Source: Desulforamulus hydrothermalis Lam5 = DSM 18033
Lineage (GTDB): Bacteria > Bacillota > Desulfotomaculia > Desulfotomaculales > Desulfotomaculaceae
Direction of reading: 5' to 3'
DNA length: 64,000 nucleotides
NCBI RefSeq assembly: GCF_000315365.1
Contig: NZ_CAOS01000012.1
Coordinates: forward strand, 62,001-126,000
The notes beneath the pieces were generated by a model that worked only from the letters and a program-made list of their open reading frames with translations, did no database searches and was not told the DNA's origin. Below, in pieces: positions 7,625 to 15,365 of this stretch (within the stretch, counting starts at the first letter, position 1; each line of letters opens with the position of its first letter). The position numbers were made by a program, and so were the translations under genes.

Positions 7625-8986
7625 ATGCTAAAGGGCATTCGGCAGCGGGCAATTGGCAGCTATGTTTTCCTGTTTAGTGTTTTTATGGTGTTAACTTTTC
7701 TCAGATCTCTGGGCGTTGTGGATTTGCTGACGGTGCTGCTGGGGTCCTTCTGGGCTACAGTGGTGATGGCCTGGCTTACCAACCGGCGCCTGATTTCCCC
7801 GGTGGAACAAATTACTTCTGTGGCTCAGGAAATGGCCGGCGGTTTTTTAGATGCTGAAATCCGGGTTAAAGGAGAAGAGGAACTGGACGACCTGGCCTGG
7901 AGCATTAACTACATGGCCCGGGAACTGAGAAAAAATCTAACCGTTATCACTGAAGAACGAAACCGCGCCCGGGCAATTTTAAACAGTATGGCTGACGGTG
8001 TAATTGCCCTGGACAAGGATGGCCGAGTGATTCTGGTCAACCCGGTGGTAGAAAGTATTTTTAATGTAAAAGAAGAAGAATGGATAGGCAATCAATTAAT
8101 AAAGGTAATTCGCAACCATGAATTGGAACAACTTTTTATCCGGGCCCTCAACAGTATGCAGCCGGTGTTGAATAACGAATTGCAGGTGCTGACGCCCGAA
8201 CCGCGACTGTTCCGAGTAGAAATTTCGCCGCTGAAAGGTAACCAGGAGGAAAAAATGGGCGTGGTTGGCCTGTTGACAGATGTTACTGAGCGGCGAAAAT
8301 TAGAAAGAATGCGATCTGAGTTTGTCGCCAATGTTTCCCATGAATTAAGAACCCCCCTGACTTCAATTAACGGTTTTGTGGAAACTCTGCTGGATGGAGC
8401 CGTGGAAGACCCCGCTACCGCTAAAAACTTCCTGTCTATTATTAATGCTGAGGGCAAGCGCCTGGCTAATTTGATTGATGATTTACTAAAATTGTCCCGT
8501 CTGGAAGACCGGCGCAGCAAGCTTAATAAGCAACCGGTGGATCTGACTGAAGTGATTGACAATACGGTAAAAATGTTTGCGCCCAGGGCCTGGGAAAAGA
8601 ATATCGAATTGACCGGGGAACTGCCGCAGGAGATGCCGCCGGTGCCTGGCGATCAGGGATTTTTATCACAGGTAATGATTAACCTGGTGGATAACGCCAT
8701 TAAATATACCTTGCCGGGCGGCAAGGTTAAGATAAAAGTAAACTTTAGCCGGGATGAAGTGACCGTATCCGTTGCCGATACAGGCATCGGCATCCCGCCG
8801 GAAAGCCTGCCCCGGGTGTTTGAAAGGTTTTACCGGGTGGATAAGGCCAGGAGCAGGGAAATGGGCGGTACCGGGTTGGGTCTGTCTATTTCAAAACATA
8901 TTGTGGAGGCCCACGGCGGGAAGATATGGGCAACAAGCGATGAAGCGGGAAGTATTTTCAGCTTCTCCCTGCCCTTGCAAGAATAA
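7625..8986 (+). CDS. phoR: Sensor histidine kinase (PhoR-like)
   Basis: The 453-residue membrane kinase has two closely spaced membrane segments at about residues 8-50 with almost no outer loop. Then come a HAMP domain (about 52-105), a PAS domain (about 115-215, ILNSMADGVIALDKDG), the dimerisation/phosphoacceptor domain with His239 (ANVSHELRTPLTS) and an ATPase domain (DNAIKY, VADTGIGIPPE, GGTGLGLSISKHIVEAHGG). The short extracytoplasmic loop suggests it senses an internal or transporter-derived signal, as PhoR is thought to sense through PstB/PhoU. The gene is translationally close to phoP. Confidence 0.9.
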   Translation: MLKGIRQRAIGSYVFLFSVFMVLTFLRSLGVVDLLTVLLGSFWATVVMAWLTNRRLISPVEQITSVAQEMAGGFLDAEIRVKGEEELDDLAWSINYMARELRKNLTVITEERNRARAILNSMADGVIALDKDGRVILVNPVVESIFNVKEEEWIGNQLIKVIRNHELEQLFIRALNSMQPVLNNELQVLTPEPRLFRVEISPLKGNQEEKMGVVGLLTDVTERRKLERMRSEFVANVSHELRTPLTSINGFVETLLDGAVEDPATAKNFLSIINAEGKRLANLIDDLLKLSRLEDRRSKLNKQPVDLTEVIDNTVKMFAPRAWEKNIELTGELPQEMPPVPGDQGFLSQVMINLVDNAIKYTLPGGKVKIKVNFSRDEVTVSVADTGIGIPPESLPRVFERFYRVDKARSREMGGTGLGLSISKHIVEAHGGKIWATSDEAGSIFSFSLPLQE

Positions 8987-9115
8987 TTAAAGCATGCAAA
9001 CTCTAAATAAAGGTTGCAAAAAACAAGTTGAGGCGGTTTTATAATTCCCTGCCGGCCACTGGCCAAAGCAACGGCTACAACAATGTGTTTAGGGACACTC
9101 TGGCATTTTAATTAA

Positions 9116-9154
9116 TTAACATTATTTTAACATTGCAGCAATAGATGCATAACA
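9116..9154 (+). promoter_or_regulatory. Probable Pho box upstream of pstB
   Basis: TTAACA (9116-9121), 5 bp and TTAACA (9127-9132) match the Firmicute PhoP box, which is direct repeats of TT(A/T/C)ACA about 11 bp apart. A weaker ATAACA at 9149 stays on the 11-bp register. About 10 bp further downstream is an inverted repeat, ACACTT-TGAT-AAGTGT. The rest of the 8987-9263 gap shows no gene. Confidence 0.6.
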
Positions 9155-9263
9155 TGAGGTTGATACACTTTGATAAGTGTGTATGGGGTGAGAAATGAGA
9201 TGTTTTTCATTATTCTCACCTTTAAACTTTCCCTTTACCATTTTTAAAGCGGGAGGTAACGCT

Positions 9264-10019
9264 GTGGCGTACAAGATAACAGTCAGAGATCTTAACCTGT
9301 TTTACCGTGACTTGCAGGCATTATCCAATATTAACCTTGATATAGAAGAAAAAAAAGTAACAGCGCTGATTGGTCCTTCGGGATGCGGCAAGTCTACTTT
9401 TCTCAGAACCTTAAACCGCATGAACGATCTCATTGAAGGAGTACGGGTAGAGGGAAAGGTGATGCTGGACGGGCAGGACCTCTATGGCCCGGATATAGAT
9501 GTGGTGGCGCTGCGCAAAAGAGTTGGCATGGTTTTTCAGCGTCCTAACCCTTTTCCCATGACAGTATATGATAATATAGCTTATGGTCCCCGGATTCACG
9601 GTCAAAAGGATCGTCGTATCCTGGATCAAATTGTAGAAAAAAGTCTTAAGGCCGCTGCCCTTTGGGATGAGGTGAAAGACCGGTTGCACAAGACGGCTTT
9701 GGGATTATCCGGCGGCCAGCAGCAGCGTCTTTGTATTGCCAGGCTGTTAGCGGTGGAACCCGAAGTGCTGTTAATGGATGAACCCACCTCTGCCCTGGAC
9801 CCCATTTCCACCCTCAAGGTGGAAGAGTTGATTCGGGAGTTAAAAAACCAGTACACCATTGTAATTGTTACTCACAATATGCAGCAGGCGGCCCGGGTTT
9901 CCGACAGCACAGCATTCTTCCTAAACGGTGAGTTGATTGAATTTGGCAATACCGAACTTATTTTCACCGGTCCCCGAGACAAGCGAACGGAGGATTACAT
10001 TACCGGGCGTTTTGGATAA
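9264..10019 (+). CDS. pstB: Phosphate ABC transporter ATP-binding protein PstB
   Basis: The 251-residue ATPase has Walker [10 protein letters not shown], the PstB-typical [12 protein letters not shown]-loop [14 protein letters not shown], signature [16 protein letters not shown], Walker [14 protein letters not shown] and switch His (VTHNMQQA). It powers high-affinity phosphate uptake at the inner face of the membrane and helps PhoU signal to PhoR. The chosen start is GTG 9264 behind GGGAGGTAAC, not the upstream ATG at 9195, because of the ribosome site and the conserved start [12 protein letters not shown]. The expected pstS, pstC and pstA genes are absent between phoR and pstB. Confidence 0.94.
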   Translation: MAYKITVRDLNLFYRDLQALSNINLDIEEKKVTALIGPSGCGKSTFLRTLNRMNDLIEGVRVEGKVMLDGQDLYGPDIDVVALRKRVGMVFQRPNPFPMTVYDNIAYGPRIHGQKDRRILDQIVEKSLKAAALWDEVKDRLHKTALGLSGGQQQRLCIARLLAVEPEVLLMDEPTSALDPISTLKVEELIRELKNQYTIVIVTHNMQQAARVSDSTAFFLNGELIEFGNTELIFTGPRDKRTEDYITGRFG

Positions 10020-10047
10020 AAAACTACTTTAAGGGGGTACTTCAGCC

Positions 10048-10704
10048 TTGACCACCCGACAGTCCTTTGACAAAGCATTGGCAGAATTACAACAGGATGT
10101 CTTGCGTATGGCCAGTGTGGTGGAGAAATCCATTTATAACGCTGTTAAATCCCTGGCCACCCAGGATCCGGTTTTAGCCGGGGAAGTCATTGAAGGGGAC
10201 GATATTGTTGATGAGCAGCGTTATCAGATTGAAGATAAAATCATTAAAATTATAGCTACCCAGCAACCTATGGCGAAGGATTTACGAATTCTCATTACAG
10301 GCCTTCGTATTGTTATGAGCTTAGAGCGAATGGCAGATCATTCGGTGGATATTGCCAGAGTGACCATGTGCCTGGCCGATCAAAAGCTGATTAAGCCCCT
10401 GGTGGGCATTACCGCTATGGCCAAACTGGCTCAGCAGATGGTTAAGGACGGCTTGGATGCCTATGTTCACAATGATCCGGACAAAGCAAGAGAAATGTGT
10501 CAAGCTGATGACGAGGTTGACCATATTTATCACCAAACTTTTAAACACCTGGTTGCTTATATGAAGCGGGATCCCTCAACCATTGGCCAGGCGACTTACC
10601 TGTTGTTTGTGGCCAGGTTTTTGGAACGTATTGCGGATCATGCCACCAATATCGGAGAAGCAGTAGTTTACCAGGTAACCGGCGAACGGCTGGAACTGAA
10701 TTAG
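10048..10704 (+). CDS. phoU: Phosphate signalling protein PhoU
   Basis: The 218-residue all-helical protein has two PhoU repeats with the metal-binding motifs ERMADHSVDIAR (about residues 92-103) and ERIADHATNIGEAV (about 193-206). PhoU links the Pst transporter to the PhoR kinase and shuts down the Pho response when phosphate is plentiful. It starts at TTG 10048 behind AAGGGGG, 28 bp after pstB, and ends just before a strong terminator. Confidence 0.94.
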   Translation: MTTRQSFDKALAELQQDVLRMASVVEKSIYNAVKSLATQDPVLAGEVIEGDDIVDEQRYQIEDKIIKIIATQQPMAKDLRILITGLRIVMSLERMADHSVDIARVTMCLADQKLIKPLVGITAMAKLAQQMVKDGLDAYVHNDPDKAREMCQADDEVDHIYHQTFKHLVAYMKRDPSTIGQATYLLFVARFLERIADHATNIGEAVVYQVTGERLELN

Positions 10705-10719
10705 CACAGGCAGAAAAAA

Positions 10720-10742
10720 ACGCCCTAAAGGGCGTTTTTTTT
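10720..10742 (+). terminator. Rho-independent terminator after phoU
   Basis: AACGCCCTAAAGGGCGTT followed by six more T residues closes the pho transcript. It is preceded by an A-tract, so it may also work on the other strand. Confidence 0.88.
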
Positions 10743-10794
10743 ACGAAGGAATTTAACAATTGACTGTCGAAAACCTTTTACTGGAAGAACAAGG

Positions 10795-11790
10795 GTGGTG
10801 GTGAAGACGGAAGGATCAGGCATCAAGCATAAAGCTGGACGCCACCGCAAGGTAAGGGTGGTTAACGGGAATCGTTTCCTCTGTTTTGTGTTAATTTGTT
10901 TTATAATTGCAGCCATGGGTTGGTTGTTTGCCAGCAGCGCAAAGTCTTTTATCTATAAACAATTGATTACGGTTGATGTACTGCAACCGGGGGTTGTGGA
11001 GCAAGATTATGCCGCTGAGGGAATTTTAATAAAACAGGAATATTTAGTAAAGGCTCCCCTTAAAGGAAATATGAAATTTTTGGTGGCTGATGGCGAACGG
11101 GTGAAAGCAGGGACGAGCTTTGGCGAGCTGGCGGCTTCTGATATCGATGCTGTCTCGGGTGTCAAACGCTATGCGGTTAAAGCGCCGGTCAGCGGGGTGG
11201 TGTGCCGTCATGTGGATGGCTGGGAAACGGTTTTGCTGCCGGGTAATCTTGATGTTGTGGAAATACCCGCACTGGATAAAATAAAAAGTGACCTGCCTGA
11301 AGAAACCAAGTCCCTGGTTGAGCACGGACAACCTGTGGCAAAAGTTATTGATAACCTGGCACCGATATATGTTTACGCTTTGTTTTCCCTAAATGATGTA
11401 AAGCAAATCCAGCAGCAAAAGGATACGGTCCTGAAGCTGAAATGGGCCGGTCAGGTTGTTGAGGCCCGGGTTGATAAAGTTTTTTTAGGGGAACAACCGG
11501 CTGTTTTATTTATTGTCAAGAACTACCCGGATGAAATTCTCCATTATCGCAAAATTAAATTCCACATTACCACAGCCATACTGAAGGGTATTTTGATTGA
11601 TGAAAAGTCCCTGGTGCAAAGGGATAACCGGTACGGTATTTACCTGGCTTGGAAAGGATTTGTTCGCTGGCTGCCGGTGGAAGTAACCGGGCGCCTTGAG
11701 GGGCGGGTGGCAATCCGGGGAACAGATATTCAACCCGGCATCAGATATGTGGTAAATCCTGCCTTTGCCAGGGAAGGAGACAAGCTTTAG
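10795..11790 (+). CDS. HlyD-like membrane-anchored adaptor protein at the head of the ylm/sepF cluster
   Basis: The 331-residue protein has a basic N-terminus, one membrane segment at about residues 24-46 (FLCFVLICFIIAAMGWLFA) and an outer part resembling membrane-fusion adaptors. A biotinyl-lipoyl-like hairpin is seen at about 85-140 (VKAPLKGNMKFLVADGERVKAG, YAVKAPVSGVVC), followed by beta-rich sequence. No exporter gene is adjacent. Position upstream of yggS-sepF suggests a cell-envelope or division role, but this is inference. Three overlapping in-frame GTG codons (10795, 10798, 10801) could each be the start. Confidence 0.7.
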   Translation: MVVKTEGSGIKHKAGRHRKVRVVNGNRFLCFVLICFIIAAMGWLFASSAKSFIYKQLITVDVLQPGVVEQDYAAEGILIKQEYLVKAPLKGNMKFLVADGERVKAGTSFGELAASDIDAVSGVKRYAVKAPVSGVVCRHVDGWETVLLPGNLDVVEIPALDKIKSDLPEETKSLVEHGQPVAKVIDNLAPIYVYALFSLNDVKQIQQQKDTVLKLKWAGQVVEARVDKVFLGEQPAVLFIVKNYPDEILHYRKIKFHITTAILKGILIDEKSLVQRDNRYGIYLAWKGFVRWLPVEVTGRLEGRVAIRGTDIQPGIRYVVNPAFAREGDKL

Positions 11791-11806
11791 ATAAGGCGGG
11801 GATAGC

Positions 11807-12484
11807 ATGAGTATTGCAACAAACCTGGCTGTTATTCAAAAACAAATTATGGCAAGTGCTTTAAAAGTAAATAGAGATCCTGCCTCTGTAAAACTTATTG
11901 CCGTAACTAAAAATGTGCCGGCTGCCGGTGCCATAGCAGCGGTTGCGGCCGGTGTGGCAGACCTGGGTGAAAACCGAGTTCAGGAGTTATGCCGGAAATA
12001 TCCGGCGGTAGCCGGAGCCCGCTGGCATATGATTGGCCACTTGCAAAGCAACAAAGTTAAATCTGTTGTTGGCAAGGTTGCCCTGGTGCATTCATTGGAT
12101 CGCTGGTCGCTGGCGCTGGAATTGAATCGCCGGTCTCAGGAAGCCGGCCTGGTAACACCTGTTTTAGTTCAGGTAAACGTAGCCGGGGAAGCCACCAAGT
12201 ATGGTTTGCCGGTTGACGAGGTGGCTGATTTTGTAGCAGAGGCAGCTGCTCTGCCGGGAATTGCCATCCAGGGATTGATGACCGTTGCTCCCCTGGTGGA
12301 GGATCCGGAGGAAGTAAGGCCGGTGTTCCGTCAATTAAGACAAATGGCTGCTCAGTTAAAAGCTGTACCAGGGGTAAAAATGGAACAGCTGTCAATGGGA
12401 ATGACCAATGACTTTCCGGTGGCTATAGAAGAGGGTTCCACCATGGTAAGAATCGGTACCGCTATTTTTGGCAGCCGGCAATAA
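11807..12484 (+). CDS. YggS/PLPBP family pyridoxal-phosphate-binding protein
   Basis: The 225-residue protein folds as an alanine-racemase-like TIM barrel without the racemase C-terminal domain. Visible motifs are KLIAVTKNV (the lysine that binds PLP), GENRVQELCRKY, WHMIGHLQSNK, GLMTVAP and LSMGMTNDFPVAIEEGSTMVRIGTAIFG. The family keeps PLP and amino acid pools in balance. It starts at ATG 11807, 16 bp after the HlyD-like gene, and ends 14 bp before sepF. Confidence 0.94.
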   Translation: MSIATNLAVIQKQIMASALKVNRDPASVKLIAVTKNVPAAGAIAAVAAGVADLGENRVQELCRKYPAVAGARWHMIGHLQSNKVKSVVGKVALVHSLDRWSLALELNRRSQEAGLVTPVLVQVNVAGEATKYGLPVDEVADFVAEAAALPGIAIQGLMTVAPLVEDPEEVRPVFRQLRQMAAQLKAVPGVKMEQLSMGMTNDFPVAIEEGSTMVRIGTAIFGSRQ

Positions 12485-12498
12485 AAGGAGGGATTTAG

Positions 12499-12936
12499 GT
12501 GGCCATAGGTATGTTTGATAAAATACTTGGTTTCATGGGTTTTGATGAAACAGAGGAGCAGGGCCGGGAAGAAACAACAGACAGAAATGAAGGACTGCCG
12601 CAAGCCAAACGAAAAAACGCTCCGGTGGTAAGCCTGCATACCGGGCGACAGCTGCGGGTGGTGGTTTGCGAACCTGCTTCCTTTGATGAGGCTCAAAACA
12701 TTGCCGATAACCTGAAAAACAGACGGGCGGTTGTAGTTAATTTAGAACGGGCCGGCGCTGAACAAGCCAGGCGCATTGTTGATTTTATCAGCGGTACTAC
12801 CTTTGCATTAAGCGGCGACATGCAAAAGGTGGGGCAAAACATTTTTCTTTTTGTACCCAGCCATATTGATATTGCCAACGATACAGGCAGAGAGACCAGG
12901 GAGAAAAGTATTTTCTCCTGGGCCAGATCCCAGTAA
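12499..12936 (+). CDS. sepF: Cell division protein SepF
   Basis: The 145-residue protein has an amphipathic N-terminal helix (MFDKILGFMGF) that binds membrane, a charged linker and the SepF core (about 50-135: RQLRVVVCEPASFDEAQ, AVVVNLERAG, ARRIVDFISGTTFALSG, QKVGQNIFLFVPS). SepF ties FtsZ filaments to the membrane and organises the division septum. The start is GTG 12499 behind AAAGGAGGG. Confidence 0.95.
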   Translation: MAIGMFDKILGFMGFDETEEQGREETTDRNEGLPQAKRKNAPVVSLHTGRQLRVVVCEPASFDEAQNIADNLKNRRAVVVNLERAGAEQARRIVDFISGTTFALSGDMQKVGQNIFLFVPSHIDIANDTGRETREKSIFSWARSQ

Positions 12937-12967
12937 AATACCAAGTATATATTTGACGGGGTGAATC

Positions 12968-13222
12968 ATGAATAATATAACGTCTTTTCTGCATGTGGCC
13001 TTTTGGGTCTATGAAATGATGCTGTTAATCAGAATTTTGTTGTCCTGGATTCCGCACAATCCCTATAATCCCATTACACGCTTTCTGTATGAAACCACCG
13101 ATCCCTATTTAAACATTTTCCGGCGGTTTATCCCGCCCATCGGCATGATCGATATTTCCCCGATTATTGCTTTTCTGGTGCTGCGCATGATTCAACAATT
13201 TATCTTTGGTTTGGTGAGATAA
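12968..13222 (+). CDS. YggT family membrane protein
   Basis: The 84-residue protein has two hydrophobic segments around a conserved core (LLIRILLSWIPHNPYNPITRFLYETTDPYL and FRRFIPPIGMIDISPIIAFLVL, given here in parts: LLSWIP, PYNPITRFLYETTDPYL, IDISPIIAF). YggT proteins are small membrane proteins of the division cluster with no settled biochemical function. The start is ATG 12968, and the next gene starts directly after its stop codon. Confidence 0.92.
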   Translation: MNNITSFLHVAFWVYEMMLLIRILLSWIPHNPYNPITRFLYETTDPYLNIFRRFIPPIGMIDISPIIAFLVLRMIQQFIFGLVR

Positions 13223-14014
13223 ATGAAACTGGATCGGCAATCTTTGCTGGGCAGCATACGAGATCAGGAAGAAAAGGTGGTTATTGCCAAAGTATTGGAT
13301 GATGCGGAAAAGGTTTTGAAAAACCACCGGCCGTTGCTTACCAACTTTTATGACCCGTACCACACGGGTCTCATCATTTCTGTATTAGAGCGCATTCCCG
13401 ATCTTGAGTTTGGCACCAATGGCGGGTACCCTGCCGCTGAGAGGGTGCGAATTGCCATTTTTCCTGATTATTTGGACGAAAATGAGATTGACTATGATAC
13501 CGTTGTATTAGCGGTGGAAGGCAATTTTAAAATGGTTCAGGTAACCCACCGGGATTTTTTAGGTTCTGTTTTAGGGTTAGGTATCAAGCGGGAAATGGTG
13601 GGGGATTTGCTTGTTACGAATAACGGCTGTCAGGTGGTGGCGACGCGAGAGGTAGCATCTTACCTAAGTACTCATTTAACCAGGGTACACCGGGTTCGGG
13701 TGACGGTTAGGGAGATACTGCCCGCAGAGCTGGTGCTGCCGGAAGTAAGGGTAAAGGAAATCAAGACCACGGTGGCTTCGCTGCGCATCGATGCAGTGGC
13801 GGCGGCCGGCTTTGGCACCTCTAGGACACGCCTGGTAAGGGAAATACTGGCTGAAAAACTAAGTTTAAACTGGCATACTTGTGCCAATGCGGCGGCTCCC
13901 GTACGGCAGGGGGATATTATCTCCCTGCGCGGCCGGGGCAGGCTTGAATTGGCAGAAGTAAGGGGAAATACCAAAAGCGGCCGCATAGGGATAGTCATTA
14001 AGCGTTTTTTATAA
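13223..14014 (+). CDS. RNA-binding protein YlmH (S4 domain)
   Basis: The 263-residue protein has an N-terminal YlmH-type region (RVRIAIFPDYL, HRDFLGSVLGLGIKREMVGDL) and a C-terminal S4 RNA-binding domain at about 185-245 (SLRIDAVAAAGFGTSRTRLVREI, RQGDIISLRGRGR). In the family it binds ribosomal RNA, and in Bacillus it takes part in ribosome rescue or quality control. Its start codon abuts the yggT stop codon, so the two are translationally coupled. Confidence 0.92.
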   Translation: MKLDRQSLLGSIRDQEEKVVIAKVLDDAEKVLKNHRPLLTNFYDPYHTGLIISVLERIPDLEFGTNGGYPAAERVRIAIFPDYLDENEIDYDTVVLAVEGNFKMVQVTHRDFLGSVLGLGIKREMVGDLLVTNNGCQVVATREVASYLSTHLTRVHRVRVTVREILPAELVLPEVRVKEIKTTVASLRIDAVAAAGFGTSRTRLVREILAEKLSLNWHTCANAAAPVRQGDIISLRGRGRLELAEVRGNTKSGRIGIVIKRFL

Positions 14015-14055
14015 AGGATTCTACATCATAAAGGCAGCAGACGGGGGTGCAGCAA

Positions 14056-14598
14056 ATGACAGTATTAACGCCCATGGAAATTCAAACCAAAGAGTTTGCC
14101 AGAACTCTGCGCGGGTACGATGTAAAACAGGTGGATGCGTGGGTACAAAAAATTAAAGATCATTATGAAAGACTGTTTGTGGAAAACCATGAATTAAGAG
14201 AGAAATTAGCCCGGGCGGAAGAAAGCATGGTGCATTACCGGGAATTGGAAGATGCCTTACAGCGTACCCTGGTGATGGCCCAAAAAAATGCGGAAGACAT
14301 GCGCAACAACGCCGAAAAGGAAGCCAGAGTTATGCTGGAACAGGCGGAGGTGGCTGCCAGAACCGTTAAGCAAAAGGCGGAAGAAGAAGCGGAACGGATG
14401 CTGCACGAGGCTTCACAAAAGGCGGAGGAAATGATTAAACTGGCTGACCGGAGGGTTGGCGCCATTTTGGAGGAATACCGCCGCTTGGAGAAACAGGCTA
14501 ATATCTTTAAAGTTAAATTTAAAGCTTTGCTGGAAGCCCAGCTGGCTATGGTGGAAGGCAAACTGGCCGCTGTGGAGGAGGCAGAAGAAAGTGCTTAA
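14056..14598 (+). CDS. divIVA: DivIVA family cell division/polarity protein
   Basis: The 180-residue protein starts with the DivIVA membrane-binding domain (LTPMEIQTKEFARTLRGYDVKQVDAW) and continues as a long coiled coil rich in Glu, Ala and Lys. DivIVA recognises curved membrane at poles and septa. ATG 14056 is chosen because GGGGGTG lies 6 bp upstream; the GTG at 14047 is within that ribosome site. Confidence 0.93.
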   Translation: MTVLTPMEIQTKEFARTLRGYDVKQVDAWVQKIKDHYERLFVENHELREKLARAEESMVHYRELEDALQRTLVMAQKNAEDMRNNAEKEARVMLEQAEVAARTVKQKAEEEAERMLHEASQKAEEMIKLADRRVGAILEEYRRLEKQANIFKVKFKALLEAQLAMVEGKLAAVEEAEESA

Positions 14599-14689
14599 TT
14601 AGATAAATATTTGGCACTGAACTACACCGGCCGGTGGCTGCCCGGGCTTGGTTTCTCTTTTACCGATAAGCTGGTTGGGGAGTGATTAT

Positions 14690-14989
14690 GTGCTGGATAT
14701 CAGACAGGATGGAACAGGAGTTGTTATTAAAGTGCGGGTGCAGCCCAGAGCTTCCCAAAACGGTCTGGCCGGCCAATTGGCCGGTGCTGTCAAAATTCGT
14801 TTAACCGCGCCGCCGGTAGATGGTGCGGCTAACGAAGCCTGCTGCAAATTTCTTGCTCAGTTGTTTGGGGTGGCCAAAAACAATGTTACAATCATAGCAG
14901 GCCATACCGGCCGCAATAAGACCGTTCGCATCGAAGGAATTAATCAGGCCCAGGCTCTGGCGGCAATTCAAGGCAGGGACTGTTCTTAA
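14690..14989 (+). CDS. DUF167 (YggU) family protein
   Basis: The 99-residue protein has the family motifs VRVQPRASQNGLAG, KIRLTAPPVDGAANEACCKFLA and IIAGHTGRNKTVRIEG. The family has a small alpha/beta fold of unknown function. GTG 14690 with GGGGAG 7 bp upstream fits the family length better than the in-frame TTG at 14648. Confidence 0.88.
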   Translation: MLDIRQDGTGVVIKVRVQPRASQNGLAGQLAGAVKIRLTAPPVDGAANEACCKFLAQLFGVAKNNVTIIAGHTGRNKTVRIEGINQAQALAAIQGRDCS

Positions 14990-15036
14990 CTTGAATCCCG
15001 GCAAGCGCCTTCCTCGAATTGATTTACGGCCTGCGG

Positions 15037-15065
15037 TTGACCTGAGTGTCGCATTTGGTTATAAT
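15037..15065 (+). promoter_or_regulatory. Sigma-A promoter of the ileS T-box transcript
   Basis: TTGACC (15037-15042), a 17-bp spacer and TATAAT (15060-15065) stand just upstream of the T-box leader. This gives a clear sigma-A promoter with its start site near 15072. Confidence 0.8.
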
Positions 15066-15084
15066 ATTGCTGTTATTTAAATAT

Positions 15085-15335
15085 TGGCAACGCCAATGAG
15101 CGGGAAAGTAAAATGATGGGAGCTGGACAGAGAGCCCGGGCTTGGTGGAATCCGGGTCAGAGCCATCCTTTGAAAATCACCCGGGAGGTACCTGCTGAAA
15201 CCTTTTGACACAGGGAGTAGGTTGGGTCGGTGCGCCGCCGTTAAAGGTGTTCGGAGTGTTCAGGCGTGGTCCTGTTCATGAGGGTGGTACCGCGGGTAAT
15301 CAGCTCGTCCCTTTGGGGCGGGCTTTTATTTTTAC
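15085..15335 (+). ncRNA. T-box leader (isoleucine-specific) of ileS
   Basis: The leader carries the T-box sequence AGGGTGGTACCGCGG at 15281-15295, the AGTA and CAGAGAG features of stem I, and a specifier-loop codon ATC (15176-15178, in GAAAATCACC), which is an isoleucine codon. A terminator hairpin follows (CTCGTCCC-TTT-GGGGCGGGCTTTT). Uncharged tRNA-Ile would pair with the leader, open the terminator and turn on ileS. Confidence 0.92.
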
Positions 15336-15365
15336 ACAAAGTGCAAAAAGGCAGGAGTGGTTTCA

